The notes: a model not told the origin generated them from the letters alone. Numbered from the stretch's first letter, positions 1-11,395 are shown. The stretch is 64,000 bases of DNA from Vicia villosa (GCF_029867415.1 NW_026706179.1:1-64000), one strand, 5' to 3'. Numbers and translations: made by a program.

Positions 1-353
1 TCTACTTCAGATTTCTTCAAGTGAGTTCCTGTTGCAATGACTGGTGACTTAGGAATGGCTTCCAAACCATTGAAAGGTATTTTGTCAGACACAGGAATAC
101 CCAAAAGATTGGCATATTCTTCCAAGGTTGGTACCAACTGATAGTCTGGAAAGGTAAAACACCGGTAGACGGGGTCATAAAACTGAACCAGAGTTTTGAG
201 AAGCCCTTCATCAACATGAGTGTTCAAAATAGGCAAAAGCTTTCCATGGCTTTTCCTAAAATCAGAGGGATCTTGTACAAAAGATGCTAACTCTTTCAGT
301 CTTTCCACATTAGGCTCTTTGAAACCGTACCTCTTGGTATACCTTTTTTCCAT
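1..353 (-). CDS. Ogre ORF1 N-terminus, partial (runs off left edge)
   Basis: An ATG at 353 on the minus strand opens a frame with no stop to base 1 (117 codons). The product starts MEKRYTKRYGFKEPNVERL and continues with FYDPVYRCFTFPDYQ and LEEYANLLGIPVSD, the N-terminal type of the extra ORF1 in legume Ogre elements (DUF7745, plant-mobile-domain-like). It lies downstream, in element direction, of the 5' LTR (1149-6320) and primer site (1125-1142), where ORF1 is expected ahead of gag. The function of ORF1 is not established. The frame looks undamaged as far as it goes. The family call rests on recognised sequence pattern, not a search. Confidence 0.75.
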   Translation of the reverse strand, partial: MEKRYTKRYGFKEPNVERLKELASFVQDPSDFRKSHGKLLPILNTHVDEGLLKTLVQFYDPVYRCFTFPDYQLVPTLEEYANLLGIPVSDKIPFNGLEAIPKSPVIATGTHLKKSEV

Positions 354-1148
354 AACTTAACCCTATAATGTTTGCAAAGAAAATTCTCTAAATTTTTGGA
401 AAAATCATGTTTTTATGGAAAAAGATGGGTTTTCTAATGAATGTATGAATGCATGGATGCATGGATGCCACATATTCAAACATGGTAAAGCATACATGGT
501 AGCACATACATGGTAATACAGACATGGTAATGGCAACACAAATACATGGTACACACAGGTTCAAAGGTCCAGCGTCACGAGCATGAGGTCAGAGAACCAA
601 AAATGGGATAGTTCTAGTTAATCACCTGCACAACATGTTCTACTGATACGTCAGAGTCTACATTTTTCTTTCGGATATTACCGGCTTTCCACAATTAAAC
701 TCATGAGCCAGTAATATTCTCAAGAAAAACTCGTCTGAGTGTGGTTCTCCGCATGACAACTAATCCAAGTCTTCACCTGAATAGTTTCTGCACCACAACC
801 TAATAAGGCCAGGATGGGTTGGGGTTCTACGGTCTCTCAGCTTCTACAGTTCAATGAAAGCAACAATGTCTTCGCAATTAACTCGCTAAACATATATTAC
901 AAACAAGGAACCTCCACTGAGCGGAAGGATTCTCACGTGCGCCTGCACATGACTATACCCTCCACCTAATTTCTTATGTGTACTTAATCCGGGTTAGGAT
1001 TTGTCCATAATGTATCACTTGTAACAGAATCCACACAAGTAACAGAACCAAAGAACCAAACAATAACATAATAAAAATAAAACAAATAGAAATAACCCTT
1101 TCTTTGGAAACAATAAAAAGATGGTCCCCAGTGAAGTCGCCATTTTTC
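354..1148 (-). other. Ogre 5' untranslated leader
   Basis: This stretch between the LTR and the ORF1 start has no plausible gene. In element direction it starts with a 6-base spacer and the primer site, then AT-rich sequence. On the plus strand at 475-560 the phrase 'catggtaa' recurs in small tandem steps. Confidence 0.6.
1125..1142 (-). other. Primer binding site of Ogre (tRNA-Arg type)
   Basis: On the minus strand this reads TGGCGACTTCACTGGGGA and starts 6 bases inside the LTR end (…CCGCGACA). TGGCGAC… primer sites are the Arg-tRNA type reported for Ogre. It fixes the element as minus-strand and 1149-6320 as its 5' LTR. Confidence 0.8.
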
Positions 1149-1831
1149 TGTCGCGGGGAAAAATCGTTGTCTTTTTTTCGGGATGAGACACCTGATGCCT
1201 TCTTTGGGCTCGAGTGCTCAAAAAAATGATTTTTCTTTTGTACGGACCAAACTTTTTATTGTTTCCAAAAGAGGAAAAGGAAAAAAGTTGCAATAACCTT
1301 AAAAGTGGGGGAGAGATCTTGGGTAAGAGGGTTGGTTATACGAAGGGAAGGTATTAGCACCCAACGTATCTATAGTACTCTATAGGTTTCTTTGTTTTAT
1401 TTATTCCATTCTTGTTATGGTGGAGGTTCTTGTGAAATAGGTGGGACCTAAGGTGTTTGTTTGATTATGCTCGCAAAGATCATCGCGATCCTCTGCATAC
1501 ATATCCCTTAGAGGGAATCAGAGCATCTGTAGCTCGGGGTCTACGGGTGCTAAGGTTTAAATGGTTTTTTGTGAGAGAAGTTTTGTTTTGCTCGCCAAGG
1601 ATCGACCTTGTGCCTACGTATTCTCAAAGGGATGTTGAGAAAGTCAGAGCAATCGTAGTTCCCACTTATGCTAGTGGAAGCAAAGGAAAAGAGACAAATG
1701 TCATCTAAATGTTCGATGTATCTAATCTATATCATCACATACATCTGTTTTTTGTTTGAAAATCTTTTCATTATAAGCCCGGGGCCATGCCACTTAGGGT
1801 GCTTAAAATGATAAAGATGTTTTTGTTGTTT

Positions 1832-2122
1832 AACCAGCCTTGTGGCAAAAACTTTCAATGAAGTCAGCCTTGTGACAAAAAGTTTTGATTAATCTGCCAG
1901 CCTCGTGGCAAAAGTTTCAATGAAGTCAGCCTTGTGACAAAAACTTTGATTAATCAGCCAGTATGGTGGCAAAACGGTTTGATTGATTAGCCAGCCTTGT
2001 GGCAAAAAAGTTTGATTGATTAGCCAGCCTTGTGGCAAAAAAGGTTTGATTGATTAGCCAGCCTTGTGGCAAAAAAGTTTGATTGATTAGCCAGCCTTGT
2101 GGCAAAAAAGGTTTGATTGATT
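1832..2122. repeat. Tandem repeat in Ogre LTR
   Basis: About nine degenerate copies of 'agccttgtggcaaaa' occur with spacers such as 'gtttgattgattagcc'. The last four units are nearly perfect, with a period of about 33 bp. A shorter version sits in the other Ogre LTR at about 42715-42915. Confidence 0.85.
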
Positions 2123-2214
2123 GTTTGTGATGATATAGAAGAGATACTCCTATCATAGAGATGATAAATGTCTAATCTCCTAGGGTATTTGTTTTGGATA
2201 TTGGGGGATGCTTA

Positions 2215-2495
2215 TAAGAAGCCCGTGGGTCCTTGTACGAAGCCCAAGAGGAGGCTATCCGAGGGTCCTTGCATTGTAAGTCCAAGAGGAGGCTATGGGA
2301 GGGACAATCCAGGGTCCTTGCATTGTAAGCCCAAGAGGAGGCTATGGGAGGGTCACTCGTTTGTACAAAGCCCAAGGGGAGGCATGGTATAGTTGGTCTG
2401 AGCTCTTAGAGCGATTTCACCGGGAAACCATACTCTATGTCCTAACCTAAACTAGTGGAGATTCTTTGCACGAAGCCCAATAGGAGGCTATGGGG
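2215..2495. repeat. Tandem repeat in Ogre LTR ('cccaagaggaggctat')
   Basis: Five or six copies of 'agcccaagaggaggctat' occur with the linker 'gggtccttgcattgta'. The same array, reversed, lies at about 42345-42605 in the solo LTR, so it belongs to the family. Confidence 0.8.
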
Positions 2496-3715
2496 AACCT
2501 AGTGTTGTACTAAGTTGAACAAGCACACATATCACATATATGAACAAACATGAACAAGTATTAACAAACATGAACAGGTATGAACAATTATATATATATG
2601 ACAAAGTGTGTGTATATAATGGAGTTTATGAAGGAAATATACCTGTAAGCATGATCCATTTGTATACACAGGGGCTCGGGACTCACACTCGGGGAGAGGT
2701 CCGCTTGAGTTTATTCAAAGTTATGTAAACAGGTTTTTACAAAGGGCTTGGGACTTATACCTACATGGAGGCCCATGGTATATTTTTGGGAAGATTTAAA
2801 GTAAACCTTCATTTTTGGTTTGTTATTCAAAGTTAAAAAACACATTGATTGAGATATGTACAAAAGGCGTACAATGAAATACCTAAATTTCATGTACTGG
2901 AATGGGTATGTACAAAAGGGCTTGGGACTTATACCTACGTGGAGGCCCGTGTTTTATTTACAAAACATGGTTGATTGTTTTTATTTACAGACGCGAGGTT
3001 TCGCTTTTGTAAAACTGTTTGAAAGTTTGTTTTGAGAGTTTATTCTGTTTGAAGAAAAACTGTACAAAAAAGAAAAGAAATGGGACTTACACTCTCTAAT
3101 ATTCGAGAGGCCCCTGTTTTATTTTCATAAAACAGGGTGGATGGTTTTGAAAAAGAGTTGAAAGATTTGGCGTTAAAAACTGTGAAGGTTTTGGAAAAAG
3201 TTTTCTGTACAAAGAAAGACGAAAGGGACTTATACTCTCTAATATTCGAGAGGCCCCACATCGTTTTGAAAATCAATTGATCAATTAAAAAGATTTAATC
3301 AATAGTTTCAAAAATAAATGGTTTATTGTTTTGAAAAGAATCGCGATCGCTCGTTTTAAAACGATTTGAATTTTGAAAGAAGTCAAATTAATCAAGATAA
3401 ACAAAAAGATTGTCTTCAATTAACATTTAGATGATTAGGGTTTGCTTCAAAAAGTATTTACAAATGATTAACTTTGAAAATCAAATGAAAAATAATATTT
3501 AAAAGTATTAAAATTACTTAAAAGCAAGTCATTTTAAAACTATTAAAAAATGTATCAAATAAATATTTTTTGATGATTTTTTTTTATATTCTCAAAATAT
3601 ATATATTAAGTGAGAGGTATGCAAAAAATGAATAAAAAATGAGTTAATTTGGTTAGTTAAATAATTAATTGAAGTTTGTTAAAAAAAGAAAGAAAAATAG
3701 TTGTAAAAAAAATGG

Positions 3716-3795
3716 TTTTGGTCCCTAGAGGTGTTGAACCCACGACCTCACGCTCACCACTCAAAAACATGACCAACTGGACCACGCGCGTGGTC
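3716..3795 (-). other. tRNA-like module (A box and B box) in Ogre LTR
   Basis: On the minus strand, the element's sense strand, TGGTCCAGTTGG (3774-3785) fits the tRNA D-arm/A-box consensus. GGTTCAACACC (3730-3740) fits the B box with one or two mismatches, at tRNA-like spacing. I could not pair convincing acceptor and T stems, so this is a tRNA-derived relic or a pol III-promoter-like sequence, not a tRNA gene. Confidence 0.5.
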
Positions 3796-4737
3796 TGTTT
3801 AGTATTTGCAACGAATCAATTATATTTTTGAATCAATTTCTAATTTCAGTTTCAAAATCTGGCGCCAAGAACACATACCCAATTCAAATTTGAAAATTCT
3901 GAAAACTGAATTGTTTGGATCGAGTGAATAGCCTATCTTGCTCGATTTTTCACCAGGAACATGATGGTATCATTTAATTGCATTTATTTTATCTCTAAGG
4001 CTATCAATTTTCTGATGAACACGAAGAACCCTAATTTTGAGTTTCAATCTGAAATCGTGTGTGTGCATGATAAGTTGCAATTGATTGAGGGTTAATGATC
4101 CATACATATGCAGAAACAAGATGGCATGGCAGTTTTTCATTTATGATGCATGTATGATAGAGTTTGAAGTTCATGAGCACTTACCTCAAAAACGGCCAAA
4201 CTGGAAATTGAAATCGTGCCTGGAGGTGTTACAGATGCTTTGTATCAATCTGGATAGCTTCAATGGACCTTATGTGATGTGTTTGAATGCCTGGAATGAA
4301 CTGGAAACCTCTTGATCACCTTGTGGTACCCGAACTGCAGTTTAGCTCAAGTGAGGATCAAGCTAGTTGATTTTGATGTTTCAGATCATGTATGATGGTT
4401 GGAACAGTTCATGTGAAGTATATGGAGTGTGTTTAGATGATTAACTTGGACAGATATGGCCTGGTATGAGAATTGATATGTTAAGGCTCATTTTATGCAA
4501 ATATGGTGGTTGAAGAGTGATTCTGAGATTTAGGGTGATTTGGGGTGTATGGATGGATCAAACACATCCCATATGATGTTTGTGGTTTGTGGGAAGCATC
4601 ACTTTGGTCAGAACTTGCAAGAGATGGAGGTTGAGTTTTCTACCTCACTTTGAAACACATGACTTGTAATTCAAGAAAGAAGAGAGAAAACCTATAATTG
4701 TGAGGTTTTGGTGTGATTTGCAATGAAGTTTGGACCT

Positions 4738-4747
4738 CTATTTATAG
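4738..4747 (-). promoter_or_regulatory. TATA box of Ogre 5' LTR
   Basis: CTATAAATAG on the minus strand lies about 1.57 kb into the LTR. It is followed within 40 bases by TTCATTGCAAATCACACC, which is shared with the solo LTR after its own CTATAAATAG (39418-39427). Conservation in otherwise diverged middles supports a real core promoter marking the U3/R boundary. Confidence 0.7.
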
Positions 4748-6320
4748 GCCAAGGTTTCTGAATACAAAGCTTTGCAAGTTGATCAAGAATTGGTGATTTG
4801 GCATTTGAAGATAAAATGGAATCTTTACATTTAATGCACATGGTTAAAAGTTACTAAACCATGGTTAAATCCCAAGCTTCCTATCCTCTTCCATTCTGAT
4901 CTCATATCAGAAAATATCTCTTCAATTATTGCCTCTTTGCATCATTGCTTGGATTATAGGTCATGTAGTCTTGAAACTTAGTGAAAAATGGTGAAAATTC
5001 AAGTGAAAATGATCACTAAATGCATAATTCAAAACCATACCTACACTCCATATTTTTTCATGCTCTTTGACATTTTGGAAAGCTCATATTACACACTTCA
5101 AAAGCCTAGTTGAAAGTTTCTTCAAGTCTCTTAAGGAAATGGGTGAAAAAGTTCCATGAACTTTGAAGAAAATGAAGTTTTAAGTGAAGTTTTCAAAAAG
5201 TACCAACTTTGAAGCTCCATATCTCTTAAATGGTTGATCTTATGGAAAAAATTTATATGTGTCAAAGTTGTTTATTGGATCAAAATCTACAACTTTCATG
5301 TTGGAAGTTTTTTTCAGTTTGTAGGTAAAATTTTGAGTTATTCCCCTCCAAAGTTTGGAAAAAACCATGAAAAACACTTAGAAAAATTTTCTAAGTATGA
5401 AAGTCAAACTTTTGACTTTTTGATTCTTGATTGATTTTCTTGATTTTTCTTGATCAAATGACTTCATACTTCATATATTGATGATTTTCAACTTCAAAAG
5501 TCATGGTTGACCAAAATTCCCCAAAAGTCAATGGTGATCTTGTACAGTTGACTTTTTCAGACGAATCGCGTTTCTGGAGATTTCAAATGAAACAGGCTAT
5601 CCTCACCATATGAATGGTATGAATGGATCATATTGAGGCTTTAGAGGATATTGAGCCATGGTTTGAGTTGTGGCACCATGTCCTGATTAAAAAGTCAGTT
5701 GTTCAGTGAATTAGGTCAAAAACCCTAATTGTCGACCTGATGAAATTGATGCCTGTAGGTCTTGAATTGAGATGTAATTTCCATTGTATATTGTCATAGG
5801 GATTATTTGAGGATGATTGAAACCTTTGATTGACTTCCTGGGGATTTTTAGGGTTTCCCAAATGTGATCCCTGATTTCAGTCCCTGATAGTTCAAAACCC
5901 TGATCTGAGGATTTGTCTGATCAATCTTTGTATAGGAGATGTTATGAGCCAATGGATTAGGTCAAAATGATGCACTTGAGGTCTTGAGGTCATGTCCCAA
6001 GTCATTAGGTCAAATCCTGAGCAAAAGTCAGGAGTATGCTGTCTTCAGTCAAAACCCTAATTCAGTCGATTCAAAGCTGTTGAGTTTGTTGAAGTGAATC
6101 TCTGAGGACCAAATGTTGATTGTTGATGAAGATAGTTCTTTTGAGATGAAGGGAGAACAAAACCCTAATTGATTGTTACTTGTACTGATGATTGGTTTCT
6201 TGATTAAACCCTGCTGAGTCACAAGTAGCAAACACAAGCTATGCAGTTTGTTAGAGATGCAAATGATGCATATGTAAATGATATGAGGTGGTATCTTAGG
6301 TCAAAAATTGGGGTATGACA

Positions 6321-6472
6321 CCCTCCAGGATGTCTCCAAAGTAGAAGTCCAGTTCCTGGTTGACAAAGAGGTTTTCGAGGCTGATGAAGTTGTTATCAAG
6401 TTCATCTTCAGAAAGTTTGAATTCTTTCTTGATAAGAGCTTTTATGTTGTTGAAAGAAAGAGGTGCATCCAT
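6321..6472 (-). pseudogene. Antisense ORF2 of Tat element L, cut by the Ogre insertion
   Basis: An ATG at 6472 (minus) opens MDAPLSFNNIKALIKKEFKL, matching the start of the antisense ORF at 45688 in element H (MALPLTYNNIRACIKKEFKL). The frame runs about 50 codons and is cut at 6320/6321 by the Ogre LTR; the rest lies beyond the left edge. It has its own TATA box about 100 bases upstream (6571-6580). Function unknown; the family is discussed under the H copy. Confidence 0.75.
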
Positions 6473-6570
6473 TTCAGAAAAAGGGTTTGGAGAAAGAAGT
6501 TGGTTTTTTCTTTTCTGTTGTTAGTATGTGAGAAAGCACAGGAATGAAGAAATGAAAGTAATATTAGACC

Positions 6571-6580
6571 CTTTATATAG
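6571..6580 (-). promoter_or_regulatory. TATA box of antisense gene 2 (copy L)
   Basis: CTATATAAAG on the minus strand, about 100 bases upstream of the ATG at 6472. The identical motif stands about 122 bases upstream of the homologous ATG in element H (45810-45819). Confidence 0.65.
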
Positions 6581-6741
6581 ACACGGGATACTGAAGGTCG
6601 GTTTAAATGTTGATGATTGATTAGACTGCATTCGGTTTTCCAAAAAGGGAGTTAAGGCTTCCGCCGTTTCCCGCCCTTGGAAGTTGAGAAGTAATCATGA
6701 AACTGATGCACGCACGTCTCAAATAGACGTTTTGAAGAGAG

Positions 6742-6749
6742 TGACGTCA
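6742..6749. promoter_or_regulatory. TGACGTCA palindrome (bZIP-type site) upstream of antisense gene 2
   Basis: A perfect TGACGTCA, about 160 bases upstream of the TATA box, conserved at 45982-45989 in element H at a similar distance. The flanking 'agacgttttgaaga' is also conserved. It is the type of site bound by TGA/bZIP factors; binding is inferred. Nothing else gene-like is seen in 6473-7029. Confidence 0.5.
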
Positions 6750-7029
6750 CTGTTTAGTAATGATTATGGCTAGAGAAGTGGAAACGTCAAGTCTAAAGGC
6801 AAGGATGCTGCGAAGGATGGTCAGGGTCTACATGTTGCATTAAATAAAATCACTGTGGAAAATCTGAAGACATATTCTGGCAGAACTTGAAAGATTTGCT
6901 AAAAGACAGTGCTTGCGAATATTAGAAACATAGACGGAATTAAAATAGAAGTCAAGCATACAGATAGATGTTTCTACAAAAGGTTCGATTACAAAACGAA
7001 AATGCAACAAAATACAGGATTGGAAACAG

Positions 7030-10000
7030 CTAGTTAAAATCCTCAGGGAGGCTATTTTTGATCTTCAAATATTGAGTTTCCCACGAAGACATACGAAGCT
7101 CAAGTAACGCCCGGTGTTTCTTCAATCTTTCAATCTCTGGCACTAATTTCTGCGCAGTTTCGAAATGTTTAATCCCCGATTGCACCACTTCGAGCAAATC
7201 CTGTTGGTTGGCTTTTTGTATGGTTGCCTGACAATGTTCAGCTTCCTTTATCTTTTCTTCGAGGGCCTTTATCTCTTGCTTCCAAGAGTTGATGTTCTTC
7301 TCGTAATCATCAAAAGCCTTCTGATTTTCTGAATGTTTAAGCTTGAGGGCCTCACCTTGTTTCGTTGCATCCACAGCAGAATTCCATGAAGAGTCATGAG
7401 AGGCCATTTTCTCAGATAGTTCCTTTTCGACATTTTGCTTTCGAAGAATGTTGGCCTCGAGCTGTTCAACTAGAGAACCCAGCAAAACAATTACCTCTGA
7501 AACTTCTGTTGAGACTTGAAACAAATCCACTTTCTTTAAGAGTTGATTTAAGTTGTGACTCTTAATAGGTTCCCGGCTAAGAACATCCATGAGATTGACC
7601 CCAAAGAACTTTTCTTTTATCTGTCGAAGGAGGTTGGAAATGTCTTCCTTGTCACCAGATTCTATAACGACAGCTGGAGAGACATCAAGTTCTGAAGGCG
7701 AAGAAGTATTCACATTCATAATAGCCTTTAGAAAACTAAGAGGATCAGTTTGCTTAAGCTGTTCCAGTTCCAAAGGAGTAGGCTTCGCAGGGGCAGGCTT
7801 CGAAGTTGTCCCAGGAGTGGTTTCTGTGTCTAGGGTAGAAGTTTCTTGAGGATTGTGTTGTTCCGGTTTAGAAGTTTCCTCCATAGCATCTTGTTCTGAT
7901 GCAGTGTCTTCGCTGTCATGTGGTTGTGGATTCACATTGTCGCTGCCTGAGAATGGATGATCTTCTTCCAAATTTTTGTCTTGATGAGTAGGTGGGGATT
8001 CGTCAGTAGATTGGCTTTCTTCGACTGGTTCATTAGGCAATATGGTGGTGAGTGGCCTAGCATCTTCGAAGACTGGTGAGAGAACATGAGTTTTGTTTTG
8101 AGAGATATCTGTGTCAAACAAACCAGAATGAGTCGTAAGGATAAGGCTTTGAGGAGTTTATCGACGGAAGTGAAAGAGTTACGATTACCGTGAAGTTTAT
8201 CAACATTAATAGTGAGGTCATAAGCCTTAAGACCTGAAGTGGCAGTGCCAGCATCATCCTGCAATAACAAGGTAAGATATCGGTTTAATCATTTAGTTAA
8301 AATTACAAGATAGTATGTGGGTTAAAACCCAAATACCTTGGTTGGGATATTGTCTGGACTTGAATTATGGCTCTCGACAACGAAAGCATTACTGGAGGTT
8401 TTCAGAGGAGATTCTTCAGAAGATGCCTTGTCGCCAGGAGAAGCAACTTTGGAGGAACTTACCCCTTTCTCTTTTCCTGAAGGGGTAACAGCTTTTTGTC
8501 TCTTTCTATGTCCTTGTCTGGTACGAGGAGGAGATTTATCGTCATCATCTGAGACAACTGTTGAAGAGACTTTCCGTTTCGAACCTGTTGGGGGTTTCGA
8601 GCTCTGGAAAATATATATATTAAGCAAAATGAGTATTGCTCACAGATTATACAAGATTAAGAATATAAAGTGGGTATGTACCGTGGGCTTCTTGTCAGTA
8701 ACAATGGAGTCACTCTCACTTGGTTTGTTGCTTTTAGATGCCCCAGAATCCTTTTGGGTAGGAGCTTCTTTAATCTTCCTCCTTCGAGCAACAGCTGTAG
8801 TTGAAACTGAAATCAGTATATCAGCAAAGAAAAGAAAAGTCAGTCGAAAAATTGTCTGAATCCAAACCTTCAGGTATTGGAGTCAAGATACGAACATGTT
8901 CAAGATCTATATGAAGATGTCCTTTGAAAGTATCCAAGGTATGCTTAGTCGGAACCACTCGTTCAGCACGTTTTTTAGTACTTTCTTGAAGATCTCTTAA
9001 AATGTTGCCACACACAAACCAATTTGGAAAAGGGGGGCTCAGAGCCACACCAAAATCCGCACTTGGCAGTGGAGGGAATTTTGGAGGATTAAGTTTGAAA
9101 GCCACTTCATAACGTAGTTCCGGTCGAACATACGAGGGCAATTTCAACTTATCCAGTTTGGCGGAAAACTTTTCGCGCAAAATGACTGCAGCCTCACGAA
9201 CGGTCCGACTAAGATCATCAGGCCTGTAGATAGTTTCAAAGAATTTTTGAAAAGCTTGGATTTCTTTAATGTGAGTCGAGGTACCTTTTTGAAAATTCTC
9301 CTGCACATCAGCAAAAGCTGCAGTTAGTTCTTGAGTAAGACTATCGGCATCAAAGATTTGAGAAGTATAGTAATCCGTCCACCACTGGTGAAAGTCTGGT
9401 GTAGTATAAAAAGCAGGTTCGAAAGGAATAGGAGAAAGATTGGCGACACCAACGTATTTGTTTATTTTTGATTCACATTCTTCTTCAGTCAGGTACAAGG
9501 TATGGAAACACATATGGTTCCTTTTCTCATATAAACACTTGGGTTTCACTTGAACCAACCCAAACTGTCTCGAAACCAGATTTGGTTGGTAGCATACAAG
9601 AACACATTGACCTTTTGATGGTCGAAGGCGATGAGAAAACAACCTTGGGGTCAGAAAAGCCTCCCAAATTTCCATAGACTCAGTTTGTTGATCCTGAGAT
9701 GTTGATGGGAACCTTCGAGTAAACCATTCAGGACCAATTGTTCTGTGTACGAACGGAGCCATAGAAGGATCGAACTGATTGCGCTGGGCGAACATCATTG
9801 TATATGCTAGAAAATGTTCACGAAGCTTCCCAGTTTCTTCTTTTGGAGTTAGGTAAGCCAACCTGGTTCCTTCTATAGTTCGATTCTTAATTTTGTTATC
9901 TTCTTCGTTGACATTGCCTCGGAAAGGAAGATGAGTTTCGAACGTAGCATTAAGCCACAGTTGCAGTAGCCAGAAAGGACCAGCAAAAAGCAGAGTGCCA

Positions 10001-10956
10001 GTTTTGTAGTTTTTGGTAAGGTTCGAGGCTTCGCTAAGATTTTCATAAAGAGGTCCTAAAAGTAACTGGCTTAGGTTGAGCTTTTTTCCAGCATGTAGCT
10101 GATTAGCCATGCAGAGGTATCTCTTTGCGACCTGTATGGATCTTGAGCAGAAGGCACATCGTGAGAGCCATAATGCCAAGAAAGAAATATGTTCTTCATC
10201 AGAAACTTCTTCTTGCGTTTTGTCATGGTGCTTCTGGATGAAAGCAGTGTAAGTAACTGTTGATTCATTAAAACCAATAGTATCAGTATCCATCTCATTG
10301 GGATCGAAGGTCTCCCCGGTTGGTCGAAGTCCCGTAATAGCAGCTATATCAAAGAGAGTGGGGGTAACCATCCCACATGGGAGATGGAGAGTGTTGTGAG
10401 AAGCATCCCAAAAGTGAACCGCTGCTACTAACATGGGTTGGTTATATTCTAAGCCTGTTTTTGACAGTTGAATCAAATCATATATGCCTAACGATTTCCA
10501 GAAAGATCCTTTCGTTCTCTCTACTTTTTCTAACCAGGCATAGTACAAATCAGGATCTTTGGCTAAAGGGATTGACCTAAACACTTTTATGAAGTTGGTC
10601 ATATAGTTTAACCTAATTTTCGCCAAAGCCAAAGGGGTCACAGTTGAAGTTTCTTCAGTATTAGCAGATTCTCCTAAGGGGGAACGACCATCTTCATCTA
10701 TCTTAATCTTACTAACTAAGGGTCTAGTTTTGTAATAAGCGGGGAAGAATCTGTTCATAGATGAATTGTTTTCACCTGGTAACGGACCCATAAAAGCAAG
10801 AGGTTTTCCAGAAAGTTCAAAGGGAATGATTACCTGGGAAGCGTAAATAGCGCGCACTTCTGCGGTATTAGGGTTTGGAACGTGTTCTTGTTCCCCAGTC
10901 CGCGTTGTTGTTTGGAGCTTCAGAACAGGTTGAAGAACATTTGAAGATGAAGCCAT
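7030..10956 (-). CDS. Antisense five-exon gene: plant-mobile-domain protein, 1209 aa, intact
   Basis: Five minus-strand exons join without a frame break: 8868-10956, 8682-8806, 8337-8603, 8189-8258 and 7030-8108 (2089, 125, 267, 70 and 1079 nt; 3630 nt with stop). All introns are GT-AG. The start at 10956 (MASSSNVLQP) was chosen because the H copy starts identically. Exon 1 carries a plant mobile domain (PF10536-like) at about residues 150-450, with WDASHNTLHLPCGMVTPTLF and ITGLRPTGETFDP. Exon 3 is Ser/Lys/Arg-rich with NLS-like runs (GSKRKVSS, GHRKRQKA). Exon 5 ends in a coiled coil (about 1050-1209). The gene lies opposite to the retrotransposon, between the pol side and the 3' LTR, where Tat elements are known to carry antisense ORFs. 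Biochemical role unknown; a nuclear regulatory or chromatin role is a guess from MAIN/MAIL-type domains. Confidence 0.8.
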
Positions 10957-11067
10957 GGAGAGGTTTTGATTGGAAAAGTAAGCTTTTTGAAAGGGTTGAG
11001 AGTGTTTTTTCCTTTTGAAGAAGATGAAGAAGTAGGAATTAAAAGTTGTACAAAAGTGCAAAACCAA

Positions 11068-11078
11068 GTATTTAAAGG
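11068..11078 (-). promoter_or_regulatory. TATA-like box of antisense gene 1 (copy L)
   Basis: CCTTTAAATAC on the minus strand lies about 112 bases upstream of the ATG at 10956 and is conserved at 49112-49122 in element H. A CACGTG G-box lies upstream ('gacacgtggc', about 11122-11131). In H that base run reads 'gacacgcggc', so the G-box is lost there. Confidence 0.6.
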
Positions 11079-11395
11079 TTTAACGGAAACCCTTTTTAAA
11101 TCTTTTTGGGTAAAAACCAAGGGACACGTGGCGGCTAGTGATTTAATCCAACGGCGGTCGAATAAATTAGCTTTACTCCTAGTATGTAGGAGTAATGATC
11201 AAGAAGTAAGGTCAAAAACGTGGGAATGTAAGTTATGAGAAGACATCTTTGAAAATGACAAGACGTTTTGGAAACAGGGTCAGCAATGATTGTGACGTTA
11301 GTCAGCAATCTTGGAACTTTCAAAGATCAATAAGAGACGAAATCTTATGATGGCAAGAAACGCCTATTTCTCTTGATTTTCGAAACAGGCATTTA

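Larger units (their letters stand above)
1149..6320 (-). repeat. Ogre 5' LTR (5172 bp)
   Basis: On the minus strand the block runs from TGTCATACCCC (6320) to CCCCGCGACA (1149), a TG…CA LTR with the primer site just beyond. A length near 5 kb is typical of Ogre. It interrupts the antisense ORF at 6321, so the target duplication should begin ccctc; the partner site lies outside the window. Both ends match the solo LTR at 37940-43591, but the middles differ strongly. The LTR holds subterminal tandem repeats, a TATA box (4738-4747) and a tRNA-like module (3716-3795). Small ORFs inside it have no family features. Confidence 0.88.

Noticed and set aside
2168..2392. Frames with PKRRL-type repeats (also near 42448-42645)
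   Set aside because: They are the LTR tandem repeat 'cccaagaggaggctat' in translation.
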